The notes below the pieces were generated by a model, which had not been told where the DNA came from, ran no database searches, and saw only the letters and a list, made by a program, of their open reading frames with translations. A DNA stretch of 38,604 bases, from the NCBI GenBank assembly GCA_910578425.1, contig CAJTQX010000011.1, positions 1 through 38,604 on the forward strand, written 5' to 3'. This document shows positions 15,214-23,246 of the stretch, piece by piece. The position numbers were made by a program, and so were the translations under genes. The stretch's first letter is position 1; every line of letters begins with the position of its first letter. The stretch is from an uncultured Anaerotignum sp. Lineage in GTDB: Bacteria; Bacillota; Clostridia; Lachnospirales; Anaerotignaceae.

Positions 15214-15786
15214 TTATATCTTAGAAAGCGGCTTTATATACACGCTTGTACCATTTGCGACCACGCCGATTAAGGTACTTATCTGCATATAGTCGAAGTC
15301 TATGCCTATCACCGCATTACCACCCAAGCCGGCAGACTTTTCAATCATTTTCCTCATAGCCGCATCTTTTGCCATCTCCAGCTTTGCAGCCAATTCATCG
15401 GAGAATGCTCCGGAAAAATCAGCGGTCGTCATTCCGGAAAAAAGCCCCGTCCCCAGTACAGCAGAACCGCTGACAACCGTAATATATTTTTCAATTTGAT
15501 ACCCCTCAAAATTATAACCCGTAGTCAGCATATGGCCGTTATACTGCTCCTCAGCTTTTACTTTAGATTGGGCATACGCGCAATACTCCCGCAGATATTT
15601 CAGCCCATCCTCTGTAAAGCCCACCTTTATAAAGCGGTCAATATCCTTCTCCTGCGGGTGGTTGAGGAATGCTCCGTCAATTTTACTCCAGCATTTGGAG
15701 CAGAACTGTTCCTTCGTCCCTTCCCAAAGCGGACGTGTCGCGTTCAAAAAACTGATTTCTTTTTTGCAGTTCACACAAACAGCCAT
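15214..15786 (-). CDS. YbjQ (UPF0145)-like protein with N-terminal zinc ribbon
   Basis: 190 residues. The N-terminal ~35 residues hold CVNCKK and CSKCW, a plausible zinc ribbon. A central linker (about 50-85) precedes a C-terminal heavy-metal-binding/YbjQ-type domain (about 88-190: MLTTGYNFEGYQIEKYITVV, then GGNAVIGIDFDYMQI). YbjQ-like domains form pentamers and their role is not established. ATG 15786 follows GGGGGAGG. A strong intrinsic terminator (15816-15850) lies only ~30 bp upstream, leaving little room for a separate promoter, so expression may depend on read-through. It lies between rpmA and obgE. Confidence 0.8.
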   Translation of the reverse strand: MAVCVNCKKEISFLNATRPLWEGTKEQFCSKCWSKIDGAFLNHPQEKDIDRFIKVGFTEDGLKYLREYCAYAQSKVKAEEQYNGHMLTTGYNFEGYQIEKYITVVSGSAVLGTGLFSGMTTADFSGAFSDELAAKLEMAKDAAMRKMIEKSAGLGGNAVIGIDFDYMQISTLIGVVANGTSVYIKPLSKI

Positions 15787-15815
15787 TTTCCTCCCCCTTT
15801 ATTTTCTCTCCCTAT

Positions 15816-15850
15816 AAAAAAGGCCTCAAATGCTATTATCATTTGAAGCC
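15816..15850 (-). terminator. Terminator upstream of the YbjQ-like gene
   Basis: Minus strand: GGCTTCAAATG pairs with CATTTGAGGCC, then a run of six T. A near-identical hairpin without the T run lies at 16058-16083, right after rpmA. Confidence 0.75.
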
Positions 15851-16083
15851 CAGCCTTACAAAACCTAATTCTATGCCGCGGAAGGGTTCGGGAAACGAAG
15901 CGTTTCCTGAATGGAATCCGCAGGACGGACTTTGTTCGTCCGAGGAAAAGGGCGAGTTTCAAGGCTTGCGAAGCAAGCCGCTGGAACGAGTCCCTTTATT
16001 CCGCCAGTTCCTCAAAAAAGGCTTGAAGGCGTAGCCTGAGCCTTTTTTGAAACGCAAGGCTTCAAATGCTATCATTTGAAGCC
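15822..16083. repeat. Palindrome cluster bracketed by two copies of one hairpin
   Basis: The hairpins at 15822-15850 and 16058-16083 are almost the same sequence in the same orientation (GGCTTCAAATG/CATTTGAAGCC type). Between them: GGAAACGAAGCGTTTCC (15891-15907), an imperfect GGACG/CGTCC palindrome (15923-15941), GGCTTGCGAAGCAAGCC (15963-15979), and a 12-bp stem TCAAAAAAGGCT/AGCCTTTTTTGA (16012-16050) with an inner AGGC/GCCT. Two of the inner palindromes close on C-GAA-G mini-loops. No gene is supported here. Confidence 0.7.
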
Positions 16084-16093
16084 CTCGCCATTC

Positions 16094-16384
16094 TTATTCA
16101 GCAATTTCAACGGGATAAACAGAAACCTGTTTTTTATCTCTGCCTTTTCTCTCATATTTCACGCGTCCGTCAACCAGAGCAAACAGCGTATCGTTGCCGC
16201 CTCTGCCAACGTTTGTGCCGGGGTGGATTTTTGTGCCCCTCTGTGTATATAAGATATTGCCAGCCAGAACATACTGACCATCCGCACGTTTCGCGCCAAG
16301 TCTTTTCGCGTTGGAGTCACGGCCGTTCTTTGTGGAACCACCGCCCTTATGGTGCGCGAAGAACTGAAGGTTCAATCTGAACAT
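16094..16384 (-). CDS. rpmA: 50S ribosomal protein bL27
   Basis: 96 residues. bL27 reaches the peptidyl-transferase centre with its N-terminus. The protein begins with the Firmicutes extension MFRLNLQFFAHHKGGG, in which LNLQFF is the known cleavage motif of the cysteine protease Prp and must be removed to expose the functional N-terminus. The core is standard (STKNGRDSNAKRLGAKR; GNILYTQRGTKIHPGTNVG). SD AGGAGGTG lies inside the end of the protease gene directly upstream. It is the last gene of rplU-prp-rpmA. Confidence 0.98.
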   Translation of the reverse strand: MFRLNLQFFAHHKGGGSTKNGRDSNAKRLGAKRADGQYVLAGNILYTQRGTKIHPGTNVGRGGNDTLFALVDGRVKYERKGRDKKQVSVYPVEIAE

Positions 16385-16387
16385 ACT

Positions 16388-16720
16388 TCACACCTCCTCA
16401 ATCTTCAAAGTAATATAACTTCCATATTCCATTTCGATCCCTGCAAGCCCCAATGCCAGCGTTTCCAAAAGGAGCTGCACATCAGCCGCTTCCATTCCCT
16501 CCATCGGGAACAGAACCCTGAGATATCCGCCATTTTCCGCGTCAGCCTCACATTGAAAGGGAATCTCTGTGAATTTCTCCACAGCGTTCACCGTATTAAA
16601 CGCCAATACCGACGCCGCCGCGCAGACAATATCCGCCCCTTCGGGCGCGTAATCCGCATGGCCGGAAATCCGAAAGCCGCAGAGCCTGCCATTTTTTCGA
16701 TAAAGCCTCGCCTGAATCAT
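16388..16720 (-). CDS. prp: Ribosomal-processing cysteine protease Prp (YsxB)
   Basis: 110 residues, standard length. The catalytic pair is present: His in SGHADYA (about residue 21) and Cys in DIVCAAASVL (about residue 33). Prp removes the N-terminal extension of bL27 before or during 50S assembly. The gene lies between rplU and rpmA as in other Firmicutes. ATG 16720 is 6 bp past the rplU stop and has no obvious SD, suggesting coupled, low-level translation. Confidence 0.95.
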   Translation of the reverse strand: MIQARLYRKNGRLCGFRISGHADYAPEGADIVCAAASVLAFNTVNAVEKFTEIPFQCEADAENGGYLRVLFPMEGMEAADVQLLLETLALGLAGIEMEYGSYITLKIEEV

Positions 16721-16726
16721 TGCAGA

Positions 16727-17032
16727 TTAAAATGCTTTGATCTGCAGTTTTGTAAAAGGCTGTCTGTGGCCTCTTTTCTTGTGGAAGCCTTTTTTCGGTT
16801 TATATTTATAAACGACAACTTTCTTTTCCTTGCCGTCGCCGATTACGGACGCTGTTACCGCCGCACCTTCCACATAAGGCGCGCCGATTTTTACATCACC
16901 GTCTTTCGCCAGCACAAGAACCTTGTCGAATGTGTAATCCTGACCTGCTTCTACGCCCAGCTTTTCTACCGTAATAATATCGCCTTCCGCTACCTTATAC
17001 TGCTTACCGCCAGTTTCAATAATTGCGTACAT
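16727..17032 (-). CDS. rplU: 50S ribosomal protein bL21
   Basis: 101 residues with the bL21 start MYAIIETGGKQYKVAEGD, the VLVLAKDGDVKIGAPYV strand and the C-terminal KPKKGFHKKRGHRQPFTKL. It binds 23S rRNA. ATG 17032 follows GAGGAGGTG; the longer upstream frame runs through the promoter and is not coding. First gene of the rplU-prp-rpmA operon. Confidence 0.98.
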   Translation of the reverse strand: MYAIIETGGKQYKVAEGDIITVEKLGVEAGQDYTFDKVLVLAKDGDVKIGAPYVEGAAVTASVIGDGKEKKVVVYKYKPKKGFHKKRGHRQPFTKLQIKAF

Positions 17033-17155
17033 CTGAACACCTCCTCGCAATTTACTCGCCGGATTCGGCAACCGAAACTTTTTCCGGTTTTCCAGAGCCT
17101 CTCCGCGCGGTTGAACATACTTCATCATAGTAACATAGACGCCAAACCCTGTCAA
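17033..17155 (-). promoter_or_regulatory. Promoter and structured leader of rplU-prp-rpmA
   Basis: Minus strand: -35 TTGACA (17150-17155), 17-bp spacer, -10 TACTAT (17127-17132). The ~88-nt leader has CCGGA/TCCGG enclosing TTCGG-TTG-CCGAA just before the SD. It fits the position of the L21-type ribosomal-protein leader known in Firmicutes, but I cannot confirm the class by eye. The stretch 17156-17322 between this promoter and the next gene shows nothing else. Confidence 0.7.
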
Positions 17156-17322
17156 CAGGAAATCTTCCAATTTTCACTGTTTTTTCAAACTTGTCCGCCC
17201 GCATCATGCCTGCCATCTGACAAGGGATGCACGCTTTTTCATTCGGAATTTGAGCCATTTCTTTGTTTTCCGCCCCTGACATACCTACGGGTACGCTAAG
17301 CGAGAACCGCAAACCTATGCTT

Positions 17323-17754
17323 TCAGCTGTGAATGTCCTTTGTCAAGCGAGGGTATTGTATCGTCATGGAAATACGCAGCTGCCCCTGTCCTGTTTTTGT
17401 GTAAATGGCAGATTGCCCGAATAACCTCGCCTGCGAAAATTCGCGGAGTTTCGTATTCTTTTTCATACTTTTCGGTATCGGCTCGTAGCCAAAATGTTCC
17501 AGCACAAATTTCGCCATCTTCCCAACAATCTGGCGGTTCGGCAGTTTCTGCAGAGGAAACAAAGGCGCGTCCGCAAAATTCTGCTCCAATTCCTTCGCAA
17601 TGCCGCTAAACGCCGGCAGCCCTACTTCTGAAAAAACAATCATGCTGTGAATCACTTCCGGCTGACAAAAGAAATCAAATACCCGCATCGCGTCTGCATT
17701 CACTGCATCTCTGTCAAATCCGATTTTGCCGCAAAACTCCCTGTAATCCAGCAT
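17323..17754 (-). CDS. Conserved hypothetical protein
   Basis: 143 residues, soluble, no signal peptide. The sequence is compositionally ordinary with a basic C-terminal half (KNTKLREFSQARLFGQSA) and a final beta-rich part (GQLRISMTIQYP). I do not recognise a domain. ATG 17754 has AAAGGGGG at 6 nt and is preferred over the ATG two codons upstream, which abuts the SD. An AT-rich stretch upstream contains TATAAT on the minus strand near 17795. It stands alone between the rplU operon and a repeat block. Confidence 0.65.
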   Translation of the reverse strand: MLDYREFCGKIGFDRDAVNADAMRVFDFFCQPEVIHSMIVFSEVGLPAFSGIAKELEQNFADAPLFPLQKLPNRQIVGKMAKFVLEHFGYEPIPKSMKKNTKLREFSQARLFGQSAIYTKTGQGQLRISMTIQYPRLTKDIHS

Positions 17755-17911
17755 ATTCATCCCCCTTTTTTCTTTTTTTACCGTAAATTATATAACCTTA
17801 TTTATTTTCAGGTATAATAATATCATATTAAAGAATCCCCTGCAAGCACTTTTCCAGTTTTTTATAAAAAATAAAAAGCCTGTGAATCTCTCCCTATCCA
17901 CAGGCTATGTG

Positions 17912-17952
17912 CCTTCGCTTGACAAAGGGTATATCCTCTTATCAGGCGAAGG
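17912..17952. repeat. GGGTATAT hairpin, copy 1
   Basis: CCTTCGC/GCGAAGG outer stem with inner TTGA/TCAG pairing around AAGGGTATATCCTCTT. Related hairpins occur at 25851-25887 and 35431-35474. A separate AGCCTGTG/CACAGGCT stem lies just left of it (near 17878-17905). Confidence 0.55.
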
Positions 17953-17976
17953 TATCTCCATATTTTTATTTATCCC

Positions 17977-18133
17977 CCGCAAAACACAGTTTTGCGGCAA
18001 ATGGGTCAAGGGGCGCAGAGCCTCCGGGGGAGGCTCGCTTTGCGCCGACCGGAGCGGAGCGAAGACCGCAGAGCCTCCGGGGGAGGCTCGCTTTGCACCG
18101 ACCAGAGCGAAGACCGCAGAGCCTCCAAGGTCT
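17977..18133 (+). repeat. Modular palindromic repeat, copy 5, with internal tandem duplication
   Basis: CCGCAAAAC-ACA-GTTTTGCGG stem, GGTCAAGGGG, then two nearly identical units of ~53 and ~48 bp (18014-18066, 18067-18114) and a truncated third ending CTCCAAGGTCTT. Each full unit contains GAGCCTCC/GGAGGCTC. It is the opposite-strand relative of 9616-9745. It abuts the 3' end of the TPR gene. Confidence 0.8.
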
Positions 18134-18137
18134 TATT

Positions 18138-20903
18138 TTACTCCAGCTTTTCGCCGTTTTTCACCGCTAAATACGCCTTTTTGTCTCCCTTTGCCCGCAA
18201 AAGCCCCAGCAGCGCAGAAAGCCCTTCCTTTGTCATGCACCGCTCACCCTCACCCTGTATCCGGTAAGCCATTCGCAGCGTTTCCTCTGCCTTTTCCACG
18301 CATCCCGCCGCCGCAAAAATCCGCCCTGCTCTGTCGCAGAGCCTTCCGTATGCCGCAGTCGCCGCGCCGTCCTGCGCGCCCAGCAGCAGCGCGCGCTCCA
18401 AAAGCGCTTCCGTGTCTTTTTTGTTCCCCAAAGCGGCATGCAGTGACGCCGTTTTCATCAACAGGCGTACAAAATTCCCCGTTTCCCCTTCACGCCCCCG
18501 TATGGAGAGCGCGAGTGCGCTGTAGCACTCGACCGCCTCCTGGTGGCGTTTCAGCTCCGCCAAAATCCGCGCTGTCCGTTCCGCACGCGCTTCATACGCG
18601 GCATTGTACGGCAGGTGCAGTTCCTTGTAAAGCCTGTTCCATGGTTGATAAAACGCTGCCGCCCGCTCTTTTTCGCCCTTCTGAAAATAATAATCTCCCA
18701 AAAGCCCCAGCAGCGCGCAGTAATCCTCAGATTTCATATCGCCGTATTCCGCAATATATTCCTTCGCATTCACCAGCTTGCGGAATGCCTGTTCCGGTTC
18801 GCCTTTTTTCAGCCAGTATTCTCCCAGCCATCGGCAGGCGCGGATATATGTTTCTCCTTCGCCCTCTTTTTCCGCCAGCGTGAACCATTTCACAGCCTCG
18901 TCCTTCCGCCCCATGCGGTTCAGCAGGTCGCCCAGTGCCAGCGCGGTCCGCAGTGCGACTTTATCCTCCTGCCCGAAATCGCGGACGCGCTCCTCGAACA
19001 GCTTCTCAAACATCTGCGCCGCATTTTCCGCCTGCTGGCGGCTCAGCCCAAACATCGCCGCATTCTTCCGCGCGGCAGGCCTTTCAGCACGTGCCGTCAA
19101 ATATGCCCTGCGACGCGTCTCATACGTTTCGTCCGGCGCGGTGCCGCATCGCTTCAGCTTGCCCTCTGCCTCCGCAAAATACGCTTCCGCCTTTCCTTCG
19201 TTTCCTGCCAGCCGGTAGCAGTTCGCAATCGCCAAAAGGTTATTTGCCGCCGCAAGCTGCTCCTGTGGCGTTTCCTCAAAGTTTACATCGTTTTTCTCCT
19301 GATAGAGCGCGATGGCCCTGTCATATTCCCTTTTTTTCGTAAAAACACGCGCAAGCATCTCCAGCGTTTCCAGATACTGCGGGTTATCTTCGTCCAGCAT
19401 TTCCTTACGGATTTTCGCCGCAAGCTCCAGCGCGGCCGCAGCTTCGCCCAAATCCTCCGCCTCTTCGTAGGCCAGCCCCAGTTTTTCCAGCGCGGAGGCA
19501 TAGCGGGGATGTCCCGCGCCGTAACGCCGTTCCATAATCTTCACGCCTTCGCGGCAAAGTGCCACAGAAGCGGCATATTCGCCCTGCTTTCTGCGGATTT
19601 CCGCCAGAAGCTGCAAACTCCATACATATATGCTGCTTTCGCCCTCTCCGCAGGCGCGGCGAATCGCAAGTCCTTCCTGTATCGCCGCCGCTGCCGCTTC
19701 ATACGCGCCCTGATGCTCATAAAGCCGCCCAATCGCCGTCAGCGAATCCGCACAGCAGGAATCCTCTTCGGAAAACGCCTTGCGCCGAATTTCCAACGCC
19801 TGCTGATAACACTCCATCGCCTCCGTATATTTCCCCATATTGTCATAAAGCGTGCCCATACTCATCAGGCTTGCCGCCGTCTGCGGGTCATTGTCCCCCA
19901 AAAGCAGGCGTTTCTGCGCCAGAGCCTTCTGGTTCAGAGCCAGGGCCTTTTTGTATTCCTTCATGCCGCAGTAATCCACACTCAGGTTATTCAGCGCGTC
20001 AGCGTAAAAAATATGGCTGCGCCCCAGCATGCGCTCCACCAGATCCAACGCTTCCCGATGCAGGCGCAGGGCTTTTTCAAACTGCTTATCCTTACAGCAG
20101 ATTGCCGCCAGATTATTCAGGCTGTTGATAAAATCCAAATGCTCCTCGCTCATCAAACTGCGGCGGATTTCTATTGCCCTCTCGCAGTATTCCACCGCCA
20201 GATCCGTCAGCCCTGCCTTTTCGCAGACTGCCGCCAGCGTCAGCGTTTGCAGCATAAAATAATAATTTTCGCTGCCGCGCTCCTTTTCAATCAAATCCAG
20301 ACAAATTTCATAAAAATAAATGGCTTTTTTGAAATTCCCCTGCCTGTCGTAAGCCCTTGCCAGCGCGCCGTGGATATCCGCCAAATCCATATTGGAAAAG
20401 CTGGCGCACTGCCTTGCCCGCCGCAGAGCCTTGCCAAACATCTCCAAAGCCTTCCCGTTGTTTTCCAAAAGCTCATAAGTATTCCCCAGATGGTACAGGC
20501 TGTGGATATAATCCATAGAATCCCTGCCCAGTTTCAGATCGCGTATTTCCAACGCCTTGCTGTGCAGCCTGAGCGCGTCCTCCTGCCGCCCCGTCTGGTT
20601 ATACACGATTGCCAGATTATTCAGCGTATCCGCATAAGAAAGGCACTCCCCGCCACATTGCTTTTTCAGCGAAGCCGCCTTTTCATAATATTCCTCCGCC
20701 TTCTCAAAAAAGCGCATCTGGTCGAACACCAGCGCGAGATTGCTCATATCCGCGGCGTATTCCATATTTTCACAGTCCTCGTTTGCTTCATAAATATCCA
20801 GCAGCCGTTTCCCAAGGAAAATGGCTTTTTTGTAATCCCCGTCCTGATAGGCCTGTATAAATTCCTTCCGCTGATTTTTGATTTCTCCCATATAAAACGC
20901 CAT
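18138..20903 (-). CDS. Large tetratricopeptide-repeat protein
   Basis: 921 residues, no signal peptide or membrane helix. Almost the whole length is TPR of the kinesin-light-chain (TPR_10/TPR_12) type: units of about 42 residues such as YADTLNNLAIVYNQTGRQED and SLMSMGTLYDNMGKYTEAME recur from about residue 20 to 560, then more diverged helical repeats to the end. There is no catalytic domain. Such proteins are scaffolds or peptide-binding regulators. ATG 20903 overlaps the recX stop (TAATG), indicating translational coupling. The partner protein is not evident. Confidence 0.85.
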   Translation of the reverse strand: MAFYMGEIKNQRKEFIQAYQDGDYKKAIFLGKRLLDIYEANEDCENMEYAADMSNLALVFDQMRFFEKAEEYYEKAASLKKQCGGECLSYADTLNNLAIVYNQTGRQEDALRLHSKALEIRDLKLGRDSMDYIHSLYHLGNTYELLENNGKALEMFGKALRRARQCASFSNMDLADIHGALARAYDRQGNFKKAIYFYEICLDLIEKERGSENYYFMLQTLTLAAVCEKAGLTDLAVEYCERAIEIRRSLMSEEHLDFINSLNNLAAICCKDKQFEKALRLHREALDLVERMLGRSHIFYADALNNLSVDYCGMKEYKKALALNQKALAQKRLLLGDNDPQTAASLMSMGTLYDNMGKYTEAMECYQQALEIRRKAFSEEDSCCADSLTAIGRLYEHQGAYEAAAAAIQEGLAIRRACGEGESSIYVWSLQLLAEIRRKQGEYAASVALCREGVKIMERRYGAGHPRYASALEKLGLAYEEAEDLGEAAAALELAAKIRKEMLDEDNPQYLETLEMLARVFTKKREYDRAIALYQEKNDVNFEETPQEQLAAANNLLAIANCYRLAGNEGKAEAYFAEAEGKLKRCGTAPDETYETRRRAYLTARAERPAARKNAAMFGLSRQQAENAAQMFEKLFEERVRDFGQEDKVALRTALALGDLLNRMGRKDEAVKWFTLAEKEGEGETYIRACRWLGEYWLKKGEPEQAFRKLVNAKEYIAEYGDMKSEDYCALLGLLGDYYFQKGEKERAAAFYQPWNRLYKELHLPYNAAYEARAERTARILAELKRHQEAVECYSALALSIRGREGETGNFVRLLMKTASLHAALGNKKDTEALLERALLLGAQDGAATAAYGRLCDRAGRIFAAAGCVEKAEETLRMAYRIQGEGERCMTKEGLSALLGLLRAKGDKKAYLAVKNGEKLE

Positions 20904-21526
20904 TACGCCTCATCTCCCCCATCCATCTGCCGGAACGCCTCCCTTATCACATCGTAGGAATATCCCTTCCGCAGCAAAAAGCCCTGCAAACGTTTTTTCT
21001 CTTTTTCATCCGGCGGCCAGAAGCGCGCCTTTTTTTCCAGCCAGCCGACCGCGTCCCCCGCCTCGTCAATCTCCGTTCCGTTCAGAACGTCCTCTATGAT
21101 TTTCTCCGCAACGCCCCTCTGCCGCAGCTCCATGCGCAGGGCATAGCCGCTTTTCGGGCGCAGACGGAGCCGCTCGCGGATATATTTTTCACAGTATTCC
21201 CTGTCATTGACATAGCCGTATTTCCGCAGAAACTCCATCACTTCGGCAATTACGTCTTCCGTATATTCCTTTTCCTGCAATTTCCGGTAAATTTCCTGTT
21301 CCGTCCGCATTTTGTATCCAATATAATGCAGGGCGGTATCCTGCGCTTTTATATAAATCAGATTGCGACGGATATACTCCACCGTTTCCTCCGTGGTTTC
21401 ACAGCCTTCCTTCAGCTTGAAATACAGAATATCCTGCATCGGCAGGGCAAAAGCATATTCCCCGTCAATAAAGATATTATACCGCGTTTCGTCCCGCTTC
21501 TGCGGCCTGATTTCCGTCACCAGCAT
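20903..21526 (-). CDS. recX: Regulatory protein RecX
   Basis: 207 residues. RecX binds RecA filaments and limits recombinase activity. The three-helix RecX repeats are visible: ALHYIGYKMRTEQEIYRKLQ, then VIAEVMEFLRKYGYVNDREY (the conserved ...LxxxGYVnD/E.. signature), RLRPKSGYALRMELRQRGV and RLQGFLLRKGYSYDVIREAF. The N-terminal ~55 residues carry the usual beta-rich extension. ATG 21526 follows GGGAGG; the longer upstream frame is non-coding. The -10-like TATAAT upstream (near 21555) has only a weak -35. recA is not in the window. Confidence 0.92.
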   Translation of the reverse strand: MLVTEIRPQKRDETRYNIFIDGEYAFALPMQDILYFKLKEGCETTEETVEYIRRNLIYIKAQDTALHYIGYKMRTEQEIYRKLQEKEYTEDVIAEVMEFLRKYGYVNDREYCEKYIRERLRLRPKSGYALRMELRQRGVAEKIIEDVLNGTEIDEAGDAVGWLEKKARFWPPDEKEKKRLQGFLLRKGYSYDVIREAFRQMDGGDEA

Positions 21527-21627
21527 CGGCTGTCCTCCCTTTTTCCGTCCTGTTTTTTTATTATAGTATAATACAAATCCCCTGAAATTGCTATACTGCA
21601 TTTTGCGGAAAAATCTCCCGCCGAATC

Positions 21628-21657
21628 AAAAAAAGGGCTCAGAAAATTTCAAAGCCC
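21628..21657 (-). terminator. Terminator of the znu operon
   Basis: Minus strand: GGGCT (21653-21657) and AGCCC (21635-21639) pair, then seven T. The stem contains the znuB stop codon. Confidence 0.75.
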
Positions 21658-22500
21658 AATGTCTAATTTCCTTCGTTTTCCAATCAGATACGTCACAAAA
21701 AACAGTGCCGCCGCCGTCAGCACCATCATTGCCCCGGCGGAAACGCCCAGCGAATAGGAAAGCCCCAGCCCCGCCAGCGAGGAAAGCAGTCCGAAAGCAG
21801 TTGCCGTCCAATGATAGCTGCGCGCGCCCGTTGTAATATTGCGTGCTGCCGCGGCGGGCAGTATCAGCAGGGAATTGATCATCAGTATCCCTACCCAGCG
21901 GATAGAAACCATGACCGCCACCGCCACCATTGCCACAAACAGGTTTTCCGTCAGCATCACACGCACGCCCCTGCTTGCCGCAAGCGAACGATTCACGCAG
22001 AGCAGCAGCAGCCGGTTATAAAACACCGCCCACATCGCGTATGCCAGCAGTAAAACGACCAGTATCACCAGCAGGTCGCCCTGCCCGACTGTCAGGATAT
22101 CCCCAATCAGATAAGCTGAATACTTCGCGAAGCCGCCCCTTGCGGATAATATCACAATTCCCAGAGCCATAGCCGCGGAGGAAAACACGCTGATAACCGT
22201 ATCCGAAGAAACCAGATTAGCCGCCTTCACCTTTGTAATGACAAGCCCCAGAAATATCCCAAAGGCAAGCATTGCCAGCAGCGGGTCGTCCAGCCCCAGC
22301 AGAACGCCCAGCCCGATGCCCGTAAACGCGCTGTGTCCCAGAGCATCGGAAAAAAACGCCATTTTGTTGTTGACCGCCATCGTCCCCAAAAGCGCGAACA
22401 GCGGCGCGATCAGTGCCGATGCCAGAAAGGCGTTTTTCATAAAATCATACTGGAACATCTCAAACGGGAGCATTTCCAGAAATCCATATATCAGTTCCAT
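21649..22500 (-). CDS. znuB: Metal ABC transporter permease
   Basis: 283 residues, ABC-3 family, with about eight transmembrane helices. Family landmarks include MAFFSDALGHSAFTGIGLG in the first third and LLILPAAAARNIT in the last. It forms the membrane channel for ZnuA-delivered zinc (or manganese). It overlaps znuC by 10 bp and has SD GGAGG inside that gene. Last gene of znuA-znuC-znuB. Confidence 0.93.
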   Translation of the reverse strand: MELIYGFLEMLPFEMFQYDFMKNAFLASALIAPLFALLGTMAVNNKMAFFSDALGHSAFTGIGLGVLLGLDDPLLAMLAFGIFLGLVITKVKAANLVSSDTVISVFSSAAMALGIVILSARGGFAKYSAYLIGDILTVGQGDLLVILVVLLLAYAMWAVFYNRLLLLCVNRSLAASRGVRVMLTENLFVAMVAVAVMVSIRWVGILMINSLLILPAAAARNITTGARSYHWTATAFGLLSSLAGLGLSYSLGVSAGAMMVLTAAALFFVTYLIGKRRKLDIGL

Positions 22501-23246
22501 TCTGCTGCCTCCTCAAAGCCAAACGCCTCACGAAACGCCTCTCCGGAAAATACCTCCTCCGCGCTGCCCTCCGCCGCTGCCGTTTTATCCAGCAGGACAA
22601 CTTTGTCCGCATATTTCCGTACCAGCCCCAGATCGTGCGAAACCAGCAGTATTGCCATATGGCAGGTATCGCGCAGCTCCGTCACCTGCCTGTAAAACAA
22701 ATCCAGGCCGGCAATATCCATGCCCGAAACAGGTTCATCCAGTACCAGAAGGTCAGGCACAGGCTCCACCGCCATTGCCAGCAGCACTCTCTGCAGCTCA
22801 CCGCCGCTCAGCGCGCCCAGCCGCCGCCCTGTCAGATATCCGCATTCCATCTTTTCCAGCGTTTCCCGTATGCTTTGCCGCGTTTTTCTGCTTTTTCCAA
22901 ACCAGACCGCGCGCCCGTTTCCTGCCGCCGCCATAAAATCCTCCACAGAAACCGGCATACTTTTGTCAAAATCCAGATACTGCGGCACATAGCCAATTTT
23001 CGGCTTGGCGATTTCCGCCCCATGACTGTCCGTAAAGGAAATCTTTCCTTTGTACTGCCGTTCTCCCAGTAAAGCCTTAATCAGCGTTGTTTTCCCTGCG
23101 CCGTTCTTGCCGATGAGGGCTGTCAGTTGTCCGCAGTGGAACGTCAGATTTACGTTTTCCAGCAGAACGTCCTCCCCGCTGGTTACGCAAATCCCTTTCA
23201 TTTCAATGCTGCGGAGCGCGCAGTTGCTGTGTATGTTCGTTCTCAT
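22491..23246 (-). CDS. znuC: Metal ABC transporter ATP-binding protein
   Basis: 251 residues. Walker A GKNGAGKTT (about 45-53), Q-loop VPQYLDF, signature LSGGELQRVLLA, Walker B DLLVLDEPVSGMD and switch histidine SHD. The Gln-Tyr-x-Asp segment after the Q-loop is common in the manganese/zinc ATPases of this family. It begins inside znuA (ATGA overlap) and ends inside znuB, so the three are translationally coupled. Confidence 0.94.
   Translation of the reverse strand: MRTNIHSNCALRSIEMKGICVTSGEDVLLENVNLTFHCGQLTALIGKNGAGKTTLIKALLGERQYKGKISFTDSHGAEIAKPKIGYVPQYLDFDKSMPVSVEDFMAAAGNGRAVWFGKSRKTRQSIRETLEKMECGYLTGRRLGALSGGELQRVLLAMAVEPVPDLLVLDEPVSGMDIAGLDLFYRQVTELRDTCHMAILLVSHDLGLVRKYADKVVLLDKTAAAEGSAEEVFSGEAFREAFGFEEAAEWN

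Noticed and set aside
15843..16034. 63-codon plus-strand frame in the palindrome cluster
   Set aside because: It is made of the palindromes themselves and has no SD. It is best explained as repeat sequence read in an open frame.
18014..18133. Possible CRISPR array
   Set aside because: Only two and a bit units, no unique spacers between constant repeats, no cas gene in the window; it is a tandem duplication inside a palindromic repeat.
18543..20957. 804-codon plus-strand frame opposite the TPR gene
   Set aside because: No SD, no recognisable motif, and it mirrors the TPR coding frame. Long antisense frames are expected opposite GC-rich third positions.
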